DNA of 9,481 nucleotides. Origin: Opitutaceae bacterium. Its GTDB lineage: Bacteria; Verrucomicrobiota; Verrucomicrobiia; Opitutales; Opitutaceae. Made by a program: the position numbers and the translations under genes. Numbering within the stretch: position 1 is the stretch's first letter; each line of letters starts with the position of its first letter. A model generated the notes under the pieces. The model was not told the DNA's origin and did no database searches. It saw only the letters and a program-made list of their open reading frames with translations. Positions 1-6,641 of the stretch are shown piece after piece. Where the stretch lies: positions 1 through 9,481 of the forward strand of contig JADLBI010000081.1 in the NCBI GenBank assembly GCA_020847775.1, given 5' to 3'.

Positions 1-1110
1 GAAGTAGATGGCGCTGAGCAGGCGCGGGGTGATGAGGTCGTTGAGGAGCTTGGCGAACTTCTTCGAGTGGCGGTTCTTGACGATCCAGAGGAGGACGGGC
101 GCGCGCAGGTTCTGCTCGGTCTGCCAACGCTTGAGGGCGGCGGCGAGCTCTTGGGTGTGGTCCTGCTCGACGAGGAAGTTGATGCACTCGGTCGTGAACT
201 TGCCTTGGGAGAATTTTAGCAGGCCGAAGATGATGTCGCGCGCCTCGATGGGGTGCGTTTCGTTGACGAGTTCGAGGAAGCGGCCCTGGAAGTGGACGGG
301 GATGCGCTCGGCGATGCCCGCGAGGTCGCGCACCTCGGCGATGAGCGAGGCTTGCGTGGGCTCGTGGGTGGTGTCGCGGCCGAGCAGTTTGGCGAGATCG
401 TCGCGGATAGCGGCACCGTAAAGGCGTTCGGCGCGGTCGAGCTGGTTGCTGTCGCGCACGGCGTCAACAACGCCTTGGAGGACCTCGGCGTGGACGTGCT
501 GCTCCTCGTCCTTCGTGGCGTTGGCCAGCAACTCGACGGCGAGGGTGATGCGGCGGCGGGCCGAGCGGGTGCCCTTGAATTGCTCGAGAATCTCGACCTC
601 GGTGGAGATCGGCGTTTCACGCAGAATGTAGCATTCGGTTTTCTTGGCGGGAATGGCGATGCGTGGATCCTTGTTGATGATCTTGCGTGCGGTGGACCAC
701 CACTTCTTGAACTTCGCCTCACCGACGACTTGGGCGAGGACGATCTCGACCTCGATGGCGGTGGCGGCGTTATTGGGATAGGTTTCGAGCGCCTCGACGA
801 GCAGTTGCGCGGGGTCTTCGCTGATTAATTCGGCAATTTTTTGCGGTTCAGTCTCCTTGCGCACCAGCAGGTGCCGCGCGGGCAGGACTTCCATCGTGTT
901 GACGCAGAACACCGGGTCCATCTGGTGGCCGGGCTTGTCCTTGAAATCAATCACGAGGCGCTGGGCGGCCTCATTGTAGCTTTTGATCTGGCCGAACCCC
1001 CAACTGCGATGCACGCAATAGGACCCGGGGGACATGGCTTCCAATTTGGCTTTGGCGGCCTTCAGGGTCGGGTTCTTGGCAATTAATGCGGAGACTGCTT
1101 CAGAATTCAT
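1..1110 (-). CDS. GreA/GreB-like transcription elongation factor, long N-terminal region (partial, runs off left edge)
   Basis: An uninterrupted frame of 370 codons starts at the ATG at 1110 and continues past position 1, so the C-terminus is missing. The protein is soluble, with no signal peptide or membrane segment. Residues 34-82 look like a small beta domain (HRSWGFGQIK, then LVIDFKDKPGHQMD and LPARHLLV). Residues 135-165 carry the KKWWSTARKIINKDPRI block. The remainder is mostly helical and alpha-solenoid-like. From memory, this 'WGxG...DFxxKPGHxMD' plus 'WW..ARK' pattern is typical of the large N-terminal extension on GreA-type proteins of Chlamydiae and Verrucomicrobiota. If so, the GreA coiled coil that enters the RNA polymerase secondary channel and rescues backtracked complexes would lie beyond the left edge. 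That domain is not visible, so the function is inferred. No Shine-Dalgarno precedes the ATG. The gene is divergent from rsmB. A long plus-strand antisense frame here is a GC-rich shadow. Confidence 0.72.
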   Translation of the reverse strand, partial: MNSEAVSALIAKNPTLKAAKAKLEAMSPGSYCVHRSWGFGQIKSYNEAAQRLVIDFKDKPGHQMDPVFCVNTMEVLPARHLLVRKETEPQKIAELISEDPAQLLVEALETYPNNAATAIEVEIVLAQVVGEAKFKKWWSTARKIINKDPRIAIPAKKTECYILRETPISTEVEILEQFKGTRSARRRITLAVELLANATKDEEQHVHAEVLQGVVDAVRDSNQLDRAERLYGAAIRDDLAKLLGRDTTHEPTQASLIAEVRDLAGIAERIPVHFQGRFLELVNETHPIEARDIIFGLLKFSQGKFTTECINFLVEQDHTQELAAALKRWQTEQNLRAPVLLWIVKNRHSKKFAKLLNDLITPRLLSAIYF

Positions 1111-1191
1111 GATTGCGTGTTGGAAAGACGGGAAGGATTTAGTTCAGCTTACAATGGCCGGTATTGTCAAACAGTGTGTCGGATTTCCCCT
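1111..1191. promoter_or_regulatory. Divergent intergenic region with candidate promoter elements
   Basis: This 81-base gap separates the divergent GreA-like and rsmB genes and must contain both promoters unless rsmB starts at the upstream GTG at 1117. On the minus strand there is a perfect TTGACA at 1170-1165. The best-spaced -10 (TGAACT, 1146-1141, spacer 18) matches the sigma-70 consensus at only three of six positions. On the plus strand a TACAAT at 1150-1155 could be a -10 for rsmB, leaving a leader of roughly 30 bases before ATG 1192, but no good -35 lies at the right distance. The two candidates overlap, so the promoters would compete. This is motif matching only; sigma factor preferences in this organism are unknown. 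Confidence 0.3.
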
Positions 1192-2568
1192 ATGCGCAAC
1201 GTAACTAACGATTCTGTCGGAGCTTGGGTCAACGCGGCGCGTTTGCTGGCCCGTTGGCTGGAACAACATGAGCGCGTGGACGCCCTGCTGGATGCCCTGC
1301 CGCCGAAGCTTTCGGCGGTCGAGCGGGCGCGCTGCCAACACCTCGTTTTCGGCGTGATTCGGCACTGCGGGCGGATTGGAACCGCGCTTGACCAGCTAAT
1401 CGCGCACCGGCCGCGATTTTCCACCCGCGCGGCGCTTATGCTGGCCGGATTTGAACTGATCGATGCGGCGGATGAAGCGGACTACGCCGGGCAAGTCGCG
1501 AAAATCGGCCACCACGCGGTCGAGCAGACCAAGCAGCTAGCGAGCCCGGCGGAGGCACGTCTCGTCAACGCCGTGGTGCGCAAGCTCGCGCCGCTACTGG
1601 CCCAGCCCGCGCCCCCCAAACTCGCCCTGCCGGAAATGCTGGCGGATTATTTTTCGCATCCCGCATGGCTGGTGAAACGTTGGCTGCAACAATTCGGCGC
1701 GGAGCCGACTCGCCGCTTGCTCGAATGGAATCAGACCCCGGCACGCTTACTCGTGCGGCGGCGCGATCCGGCTTTGGTGCCGCCGGAGTTTTTATCGGCC
1801 ACACCCTGGCCCGAGTATTTCGAGGCCGCGCCCGGGCATTGGTCGGAGTTGGAGGCTTTGATCAAGGCCGGGAAAATTTTTGTGCAAGACCCGGCGACGC
1901 GCCACGCGATCGAGGCGTTGAATCCACAGGCGGGCGAGGCCGTGCTTGATCTGTGCGCCGCACCCGGCGGCAAGAGCGTGGCGGTTGCCGACGCGATGAA
2001 CGCGCGCGGCGGTGGCGGCCGCATCGTGGCGCTGGATTTGCCGGGGCCGCGGATTGAGCGTCTGCGGCACAACCTCGCCGAGGTCCGCGGGGTGGATGTG
2101 GCATTGGTGCAGGCGGATTTGCTCAAGGACGCGGGTCGGATTTTGCGCGAGCACGGGTTGCCACTGAGCTACACGGCGGTGCTGCTCGACGCGCCATGCA
2201 GCAACACCGGCGTCATGCGGCACCGCATCGATGTGAAGTGGCGGTTGCAGGAAAACGATTTTCGCAAGCACGCGCGGCAGCAGCTCTCGCTGCTACACGC
2301 CGCCGCGCGGCTGGTGCTCCCGGGCGGGCGGCTGGTTTACTCTACTTGCAGCATCGACGCCGATGAAAACGAAGGCGTCGTCCAGTCGTTCCGCGAGAGT
2401 AAGCTGGGCGGCCAATACACGCTGGAGCGCACCGTGCGGTGCTATCCGTGGGAGGACGGGCACGATGGCGTGGCGGTGTTTCTCCTGCGCCGGGGCGACG
2501 ATCAGGGCACGAGCAAGAAGACCGGGAGCTCGCGGTCGGATTCCTCCGTGCCGCGCAAGAACGTGTAG
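1192..2568 (+). CDS. rsmB: 16S rRNA (cytosine-5)-methyltransferase, RsmB/Sun (NOL1/NOP2) family
   Basis: The product transfers a methyl group from S-adenosylmethionine to C5 of a 16S rRNA cytosine (C967 in E. coli RsmB). The 458-residue protein has the RsmB architecture: an N-terminal NusB-like helical domain (about 12-140), then the Rossmann methyltransferase domain. Visible motifs are the SAM loop DLCAAPGGK (253-261), an acidic residue after strand 2 (D282), DAPCSNTG with C336, and YSTCS with C386; the two cysteines are the release and nucleophile pair of this family. Length is close to the usual 430-460. I chose ATG 1192 because the NusB-like homology begins directly after it. A GTG at 1117 in the same frame would add 25 unconvincing residues. 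No clear Shine-Dalgarno is present. The last 22 residues (437-458), rich in S, K and R, are encoded antisense to the end of the protease gene and follow the natural family end (VFLLRR), so they are probably a recent read-through tail. RsmB is favoured over other family members because of the NusB domain. Confidence 0.92.
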   Translation: MRNVTNDSVGAWVNAARLLARWLEQHERVDALLDALPPKLSAVERARCQHLVFGVIRHCGRIGTALDQLIAHRPRFSTRAALMLAGFELIDAADEADYAGQVAKIGHHAVEQTKQLASPAEARLVNAVVRKLAPLLAQPAPPKLALPEMLADYFSHPAWLVKRWLQQFGAEPTRRLLEWNQTPARLLVRRRDPALVPPEFLSATPWPEYFEAAPGHWSELEALIKAGKIFVQDPATRHAIEALNPQAGEAVLDLCAAPGGKSVAVADAMNARGGGGRIVALDLPGPRIERLRHNLAEVRGVDVALVQADLLKDAGRILREHGLPLSYTAVLLDAPCSNTGVMRHRIDVKWRLQENDFRKHARQQLSLLHAAARLVLPGGRLVYSTCSIDADENEGVVQSFRESKLGGQYTLERTVRCYPWEDGHDGVAVFLLRRGDDQGTSKKTGSSRSDSSVPRKNV

Positions 2569-3692
2569 GTCACGCGGTCGGCCTCGGCGATCAGGCGTTC
2601 GTAGCGCTGGAAGCTCCATTGTGCGACCGCTTCGCCGTTGATGCGGCTGACGAGCTCGCCTTTGCGCACGCCCGCTTGCGACGCTGGCGAGTTCGGCACC
2701 ACGCCGGCCACGCGCCAGTAGGCGGGCGTCTTGCTGAAGCCCAAGCCGGTGCCGCGCAACGACGGCACGGTGAGCGGGGTGCGGGATTCGCGGTGAAAAA
2801 CGACCCGATGCCAGAGTGGGTCGAAGGTGACGCTGAAATGGCGTAGCAAGCCCCCGCCGAGGGAGCTGAGGCTGTCGTTCAGATAAACAATCGGCGTGGG
2901 CACGGAGTAGGGGCCGATTTGCAGGTCCGCCTCGAGTCGGGTGCCCGTTTGCGTCTGATCGCCGGTCAGCGTGCCCACGAGCGCGACGGGGCGGGGCTCG
3001 GCGCGATAGCGCAACGTGAGCCCGGCTGGATCGAGGTTGAGCGTCGCGTCGCTGCCGCTGTCCACCAACACGGGGATTTCCCGGTCGCCGAGCCGGACGG
3101 AGATGATGGGCAAATTTGCACCCGCTTGGGTGGGCAGCACCGCACCCGGAACCAGCAAGGCGCTGCGGGCCGGCGCGAGGATGAGGCGCGACTGCGGATA
3201 ATCGAGCGTCAGTCGCGTATCGCGAAACAACGAGAATCCAAGGACGCCATCGATTTTGATGCCGTAGTGCGCGGATAGGGTGCCGCAGTCGAACACGCCC
3301 ACCGGCACGCGTTCAAACTGCGCGTCGCCGAGCTTGAGCCGCGTGATGACCGTGGTGGGCAGGGTCACGGTCTCTCCGTTTGCCGAGCGCACGCGGACCG
3401 GCGGGGCGCTAGCGGGCAGCGCGTTTTCATCGCGATACCGCTGGGCGAGTTCGGGCGACACCAGCGTGAGCGAGGATCCCGTGTCCACGAGGAAATGATA
3501 AGGGCCGTGCTTGTCCCACGCGGCGGTGACGATGAGCACGTGACCGTAGGTTTCGGCCGGTAGCACGACGAGCGGCGCGGCGAGCTTGGTGCGGGCCGGG
3601 CGTGCGGTTTCACGCGGGGCGATTTGGCAGCCGGCCAGCAGCAGCCACAACGCGCCAAGGGCGAGGCAGAGCCGGGCGACGCGCGGGTTCAT
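2502..3692 (-). CDS. Two-domain retropepsin-like aspartic protease lipoprotein with C-terminal PDZ domain
   Basis: A 396-residue probable envelope protease. The N-terminus has a hydrophobic stretch ending in a lipobox, LAGC at 19-22, so C22 would be lipidated after signal peptidase II cleavage. Two aspartic protease half-domains follow. The first has VDTGSS (catalytic D70) and a downstream IDGVLGFSLF hydrophobic-Gly element (147-156). The second has VDSGSD (D211). Retropepsins act as dimers with one D[TS]G per subunit, so two motifs in one chain suggest an internally paired active site, as in pepsin; this is inference. Residues 313-380 form a PDZ-like domain, with GTGLGF at 314-319 and NSPASQAGVRKGELV at 334-348, which could bind substrate termini. 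The ATG start overlaps the MFS stop codon as ATGA, implying translational coupling. The 3' end overlaps rsmB by 67 bases tail to tail. Substrate unknown. A same-strand frame continuing upstream to 4343 lies inside the MFS gene and is not coding. Confidence 0.88.
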   Translation of the reverse strand: MNPRVARLCLALGALWLLLAGCQIAPRETARPARTKLAAPLVVLPAETYGHVLIVTAAWDKHGPYHFLVDTGSSLTLVSPELAQRYRDENALPASAPPVRVRSANGETVTLPTTVITRLKLGDAQFERVPVGVFDCGTLSAHYGIKIDGVLGFSLFRDTRLTLDYPQSRLILAPARSALLVPGAVLPTQAGANLPIISVRLGDREIPVLVDSGSDATLNLDPAGLTLRYRAEPRPVALVGTLTGDQTQTGTRLEADLQIGPYSVPTPIVYLNDSLSSLGGGLLRHFSVTFDPLWHRVVFHRESRTPLTVPSLRGTGLGFSKTPAYWRVAGVVPNSPASQAGVRKGELVSRINGEAVAQWSFQRYERLIAEADRVTYTFLRGTEESDRELPVFLLVP

Positions 3693-5017
3693 TTGTCCGG
3701 TTGGGGCAGCGGCAGGGCCATGAACCACGGCAAAACAACCACGGCCGCGACCAGCAGATAAGTGACCGTGCCGCCCAGCCACCAATAACAGAAGCAAGCG
3801 GCCAGCGGCCCCACGCCGCGCGCGAGCGAGCCGAGCGAACGGAAGATGCCCAACATGCGGCCTTGTTGCGCGGCCGGACTGTAGAGCGAGACGAGGGCGG
3901 AGACGGAGGGATTGATCAGCCCGGCGCCTAATCCGGTGAGGCCGAGCCCGGCGTAAAGCAGCGCACTCGACCCGGCGAGCCCGAGCAAAGCGGTGCCGAG
4001 ACCCACGCAGAACAGCCCGGCGAGCAGCACAGGTTTTTCGCCGAAACGCGGCACGGCGCGCCGCACGATGCCGCCTTGCGTGAGGATGAGCACCAGCCCG
4101 AGAAACACGAAAATCTTGAACATGTCGGTTGGCGCGTAACCAAAGCGCTCGGCGGCGAGAAACGGCAGGGAGAATTCCATGCCGCTGAACGCGAGGGTGT
4201 AGATAAAATACAGCCAGTTGGTGCGGCGCGCGGGACCGGCCTCGGCGTGGACGAGTGCGCTCAACGGGTGGCGCACGCGGACAGGCGCATCGTTGGTGCG
4301 GTGTGCCGGGTCGAGCGTCTCGCGGAAACGCAGCGCGACCCACAGCAAATTGACCACACTGAAAATCAACGCGAGCAGCGCGGGCAGGGAGAAGGGGTTG
4401 ACGCCCAGCCGCACCAACAGCGCGTTGCCATGGCTCAGATCGTGAAACGCCGCGATGCTGCCGATGGCCGGACCGAAGAGGAAGCCGAGGCCGAAGGCCA
4501 CGCCGACGATGCCCATGCCCTTGGCGCGATTTTCACGCGTGGTCACATCCGCCACCGCCGCAGTGGCTACGGAGAGATTACCCGCGAACGCGCCGCCGAG
4601 GAGCCGCGCGAGGATGAACAGGAGGAAAGAACCGCTGAAAAACCACAGCGCGTAGCTGAGCGTGTTGCCACCGATGGTGAGCAGGAGCACGCGGCGACGG
4701 CCGATGCGGTCGGACAGGCTGCCCCAGATCGGCGCGAACACGAATTGCAGGAATCCGTAGAGCGAGCCGAGGATGCCGCCAAACAGCACCGCGCGATAAT
4801 TGCCATGCGAGCCGGCGAGCTGCGCGAGTTGGTCAATCTGCCGTAAGAGCCAGCCAAGGAAGCCCGCGTCGCCTTCGAGCCGGAAATAATACTCCAAAAT
4901 TGCCGGAAACAGCGGGAAGATGATGGTGAAGCCCAGCAGATCGATGAAGATCGTCAGAAAGATAATGCCGAGCGACAGCGGTGGTTGGGATCGGGTAGAG
5001 GCGGCGGAGGCGGACAC
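3689..5017 (-). CDS. MFS transporter, DHA1/TetA-like efflux family
   Basis: An inner-membrane protein of 442 residues (from GTG 5017) with about 12 hydrophobic segments. Helix 1 carries FIDLLGFTIIFPLFP (25-39), resembling the first helix of TetA-type drug:H+ antiporters. Motif A is GSLSDRIGRRR (99-109) in the loop between helices 2 and 3. R138 in LARLLGG is the conserved helix-4 arginine. GLGFLFGPAIGS (176-187) matches antiporter motif C, suggesting proton-driven export. Residues 42-75 make an unusually long, partly charged first periplasmic loop. The substrate cannot be read from the sequence. Start choice is uncertain: GTG 5017 has only a weak GGCGGA upstream. A TTG at 5092 in the same frame would add 25 residues but lies inside the terminal repeat of the upstream element. 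An ATG at 5039 with a purine-rich run before it is in another frame. The stop overlaps the protease start (ATGA), so the two form an operon. Confidence 0.9.
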   Translation of the reverse strand: MSASAASTRSQPPLSLGIIFLTIFIDLLGFTIIFPLFPAILEYYFRLEGDAGFLGWLLRQIDQLAQLAGSHGNYRAVLFGGILGSLYGFLQFVFAPIWGSLSDRIGRRRVLLLTIGGNTLSYALWFFSGSFLLFILARLLGGAFAGNLSVATAAVADVTTRENRAKGMGIVGVAFGLGFLFGPAIGSIAAFHDLSHGNALLVRLGVNPFSLPALLALIFSVVNLLWVALRFRETLDPAHRTNDAPVRVRHPLSALVHAEAGPARRTNWLYFIYTLAFSGMEFSLPFLAAERFGYAPTDMFKIFVFLGLVLILTQGGIVRRAVPRFGEKPVLLAGLFCVGLGTALLGLAGSSALLYAGLGLTGLGAGLINPSVSALVSLYSPAAQQGRMLGIFRSLGSLARGVGPLAACFCYWWLGGTVTYLLVAAVVVLPWFMALPLPQPDK

Positions 5018-5084
5018 GGTGAGTCCGCCAGCAAAGCATTTCCCCCGCCCGCGCCAAGGCGCAAACGGAGTTTTTGCGGAGACT

Positions 5085-5106
5085 GGGTGCAACAGAAAGT
5101 GATGTC
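5085..5106 (+). repeat. Left terminal inverted repeat
   Basis: This arm pairs with 5226-5247 at 20 of 22 positions; the two mismatches are at 5100 and 5101. It abuts the left copy of the flanking 9-bp direct repeat. Confidence 0.85.
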
Positions 5107-5134
5107 ATACTCGCTGAGTGACGATGCTTAAGCG

Positions 5135-5161
5135 AGGTGGGCCGCGCGCTCCGCGCGCGGC
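5135..5161 (+). repeat. Hairpin module, left copy
   Basis: The module begins AGGTGGGCCG and contains a perfect GC hairpin: 5141-5149 pairs with 5153-5161 around the loop TCC. It corresponds to the inverted copy at 5191-5217. Relative to that copy, one stem pair is C-G here and T-A there, so pairing is kept. Confidence 0.8.
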
Positions 5162-5190
5162 GGTCCGTCGCGGGGCCACTCACAATCGCG

Positions 5191-5217
5191 CCGTGCGTCG
5201 GAGCGCACGGCCCACCT
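5191..5217 (-). repeat. Hairpin module, right copy (inverted)
   Basis: Read on the minus strand it begins AGGTGGGCCG and has a stem CCGTGCG/CGCACGG (5191-5197 with 5204-5210) around a six-base loop. It has one more base in the loop region than the left copy. Two such units head to head separated by about 30 bases resemble a REPIN arrangement. Confidence 0.8.
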
Positions 5218-5225
5218 TACGAACG

Positions 5226-5247
5226 GACATTGCTTTCTGTTGCACCC
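5226..5247 (-). repeat. Right terminal inverted repeat
   Basis: Reverse complement of the left arm at 20 of 22 positions. It is followed directly by the right copy of the 9-bp direct repeat (5248-5256). Confidence 0.85.
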
Positions 5248-5265
5248 GCTGAGACTGTGACTGCG

Positions 5266-5283
5266 CCGCGGCTTGGGCCGCGG
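5266..5283 (-). terminator. GC-rich hairpin downstream of glyA, possible terminator
   Basis: A perfect 7-bp stem CCGCGGC/GCCGCGG with a TTGG loop (plus-strand reading) lies 8 bases after the glyA stop codon. There is no run of U after it on the minus strand, so it is not a canonical intrinsic terminator. It could slow polymerase or protect the 3' end. The hairpins of the neighbouring element may add to this. Confidence 0.4.
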
Positions 5284-5291
5284 ACGGCAGC

Positions 5292-6557
5292 TCAAGCGGT
5301 GTAAGGCAGCGGGAAGCGCGCCGTCAGCGCGACCACGCGCGCCTTGGCCGCGGCGGTCGCGGTTGGCTCATCCGGCGTGCCGACGGCGGCGAGCACCGTG
5401 TCGATGCAAGCGGCGATCTCGGCCATGTCGGCCTCGACCATGCCGCGCGTCGTGACGGCCGGCGTGCCGAGGCGGATGCCCGAGGCTTGGAACGGCGAAC
5501 GCGTTTCAAACGGCACCGTGTTCTTGTTGCACGTGATGTTGGCGTGATCGAGCGCGGCCTGCGCGGCTTTGCCGGTGAGCTCGGGAAATTTCGCGCGCAG
5601 ATCGATCAACATCAGGTGATTGTCGGTGCCGCCGGAAATGATCTTGTAGCCCTTGGCGACCATCGCGGTGGCGAGTGCCTGAGCGTTTTTGATGATCTGG
5701 CCCGAGTAGGTCTTGAAGTCGGGTTTGAGGCATTCGCCGAAGCACACGGCCTTCGCGGCGATGACGTGTTCGAGTGGTCCGCCTTGGCCGCCGGGAAACA
5801 CCGCGGAATCACTCGCCTTGGCGTGTTCGGCTTTGCACAGGATCAAACCGCCGCGCGGGCCGCGCAGGGTTTTGTGCGTGGTGGTGGTGACGAAATCCGC
5901 GTGCGGCACGGGTGACGGATGATGACCCGAGGCGACGAGGCCCGCGATGTGCGCGATGTCGGCAAACAGATACGCGCCGACCGAGCGGGCGATCTCGCCC
6001 ATCTTCGCGAAATCTATCACGCGGGAGTAGGCGCTGGCGCCGACGGTGATCATCTTCGGTTTCTCATGCTGCGCGACCGCGGCGAGTTCATCGTAATCGA
6101 TCAAGCCGTTGTCCTCGCGCACGCCGTATTGCACGAATTGATAGAGCTTGCCGGAAAAGTTGGCGGGGTTGCCGTGCGTGAGGTGACCGCCGTGGCTCAG
6201 GTTCATGCCGAGGATTTTGTCGCCGGGCTGAAGCACGGCGGTGTAACCGGCGAAGTTGGCCTGTGAACCGGAGTGCGGCTGCACGTTGGCGTGGTCGGCG
6301 CCGAAGAGCTGTTTCGCGCGGTCGATCGCGAGCTGTTCGATGACGTCAACGTGTTCGCAGCCGCCATACCAGCGCTTCGCCGGATAACCCTCGGCGTATT
6401 TGTTGGTCAACACGCTGCCCTGTGCCTCCATGACGGCGGGGTAGGTGAAGTTTTCCGAGGCGATCAGCTCGATGTGGCTTTGCTGACGACCAAGCTCGGC
6501 CGTGATGGCTGCGTGGACTTCCGGATCGAGGGTTTTGAGCGGCGTGGCGTTGAGCAT
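5292..6557 (-). CDS. glyA: Serine hydroxymethyltransferase
   Basis: The enzyme is cytosolic and pyridoxal phosphate-dependent. It interconverts serine plus tetrahydrofolate with glycine plus 5,10-methylene-tetrahydrofolate and is the main source of one-carbon units. The protein is 421 residues, normal for bacterial GlyA. Visible family marks are IELIASENF (29-37), TNKYAEGYP (51-59) with the RWYGG block (62-66), SGSQAN (96-101), SHGGHLTHG (121-129), the cofactor-contacting D200 and H203 in ADIAHIAG, the Schiff-base lysine K229 in VTTTTHKTLRGPRGG, and the substrate carboxylate arginine R362 in SGIRLGTPA. K229 has the same number as in E. coli. I chose ATG 6557, where the conserved N-terminus begins; an in-frame TTG at 6599 would add 14 residues. 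There is no recognisable Shine-Dalgarno. It lies 84 bases after the permease gene on the same strand and may have its own promoter there. Confidence 0.97.
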   Translation of the reverse strand: MLNATPLKTLDPEVHAAITAELGRQQSHIELIASENFTYPAVMEAQGSVLTNKYAEGYPAKRWYGGCEHVDVIEQLAIDRAKQLFGADHANVQPHSGSQANFAGYTAVLQPGDKILGMNLSHGGHLTHGNPANFSGKLYQFVQYGVREDNGLIDYDELAAVAQHEKPKMITVGASAYSRVIDFAKMGEIARSVGAYLFADIAHIAGLVASGHHPSPVPHADFVTTTTHKTLRGPRGGLILCKAEHAKASDSAVFPGGQGGPLEHVIAAKAVCFGECLKPDFKTYSGQIIKNAQALATAMVAKGYKIISGGTDNHLMLIDLRAKFPELTGKAAQAALDHANITCNKNTVPFETRSPFQASGIRLGTPAVTTRGMVEADMAEIAACIDTVLAAVGTPDEPTATAAAKARVVALTARFPLPYTA

Positions 6558-6641
6558 GATAAAGCCAGCAAAAGCACCCGGAAACCCGCGCCGAGGCAAA
6601 GGTTTTTCGCGCGAAACCCAGCCCCGGCGTGTCTTACGCGC
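6558..6641 (-). other. Intergenic gap between permease gene and glyA, with a weak hairpin
   Basis: This gap must hold any promoter specific to glyA. I see no convincing -35/-10 pair. A short stem GGTTT/AAACC (6601-6605 with 6614-6618) encloses TTCGCGCG. Read on the minus strand it is followed by only TTTG, so at best it is a weak terminator for the permease transcript. No clear riboswitch fold is visible upstream of glyA, although glyA leaders in other bacteria can carry them. Confidence 0.3.

Larger units (their letters stand above)
5085..5247. mobile_element. Candidate MITE/REPIN-like non-autonomous element
   Basis: A 163-bp imperfect palindrome in the glyA-MFS gap. Its ends are 22-bp inverted repeats (5085-5106 and 5226-5247) identical at 20 positions, the outer 15 (GGGTGCAACAGAAAG) perfectly. 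Directly outside lie GCGGAGACT (5076-5084) and GCTGAGACT (5248-5256), a 9-bp direct repeat matching at 8 positions, as expected of a target-site duplication. Inside are two inverted copies of a hairpin module beginning AGGTGGGCCG. The two halves are not equal: the left half has about 18 extra bases, including the palindrome GCTTAAGC at 5126-5133. There is no open reading frame of interest and no transposase, so any movement would need an enzyme from elsewhere. I do not assign it to an IS family. Copy number in the genome is unknown from this window. Confidence 0.72.

Noticed and set aside
253..828. Plus-strand open frame of 191 codons
   Set aside because: Antisense to the GreA-like gene, which is open over its full 370 codons and contains recognisable blocks. 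This frame has low-complexity acidic and glycine runs and no ribosome binding site.
1117..1191. GTG start adding 25 residues to RsmB
   Set aside because: It would leave only six bases to the divergent gene, and the added residues show no family similarity. ATG 1192 precedes the NusB-like domain directly.
3693..4343. Upstream extension of the protease frame into the MFS gene
   Set aside because: The extension is R/A/H-rich and out of frame with the well-supported transporter. The ATG at 3692 is followed at once by a lipoprotein signal sequence.
4076..4846. Plus-strand open frame of 256 codons
   Set aside because: Antisense to the MFS gene. It is highly charged with no hydrophobic core, as expected from the complement of a GC-rich membrane protein gene.
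5018..5092. TTG start adding 25 residues to the MFS protein
   Set aside because: The start lies in the terminal repeat of the mobile element, and the added residues do not resemble a transporter N-terminus. GTG 5017 is preferred, although not proven.
5085..5247. Large palindrome read simply as a bidirectional terminator, or as a non-coding RNA gene
   Set aside because: The outer inverted repeats with an abutting 9-bp duplication are better explained by insertion. No U-runs follow the stems. A secondary role in termination remains possible.
6558..6641. Glycine or other riboswitch ahead of glyA
   Set aside because: The gap is only 84 bases and shows no conserved aptamer core that I can recognise.
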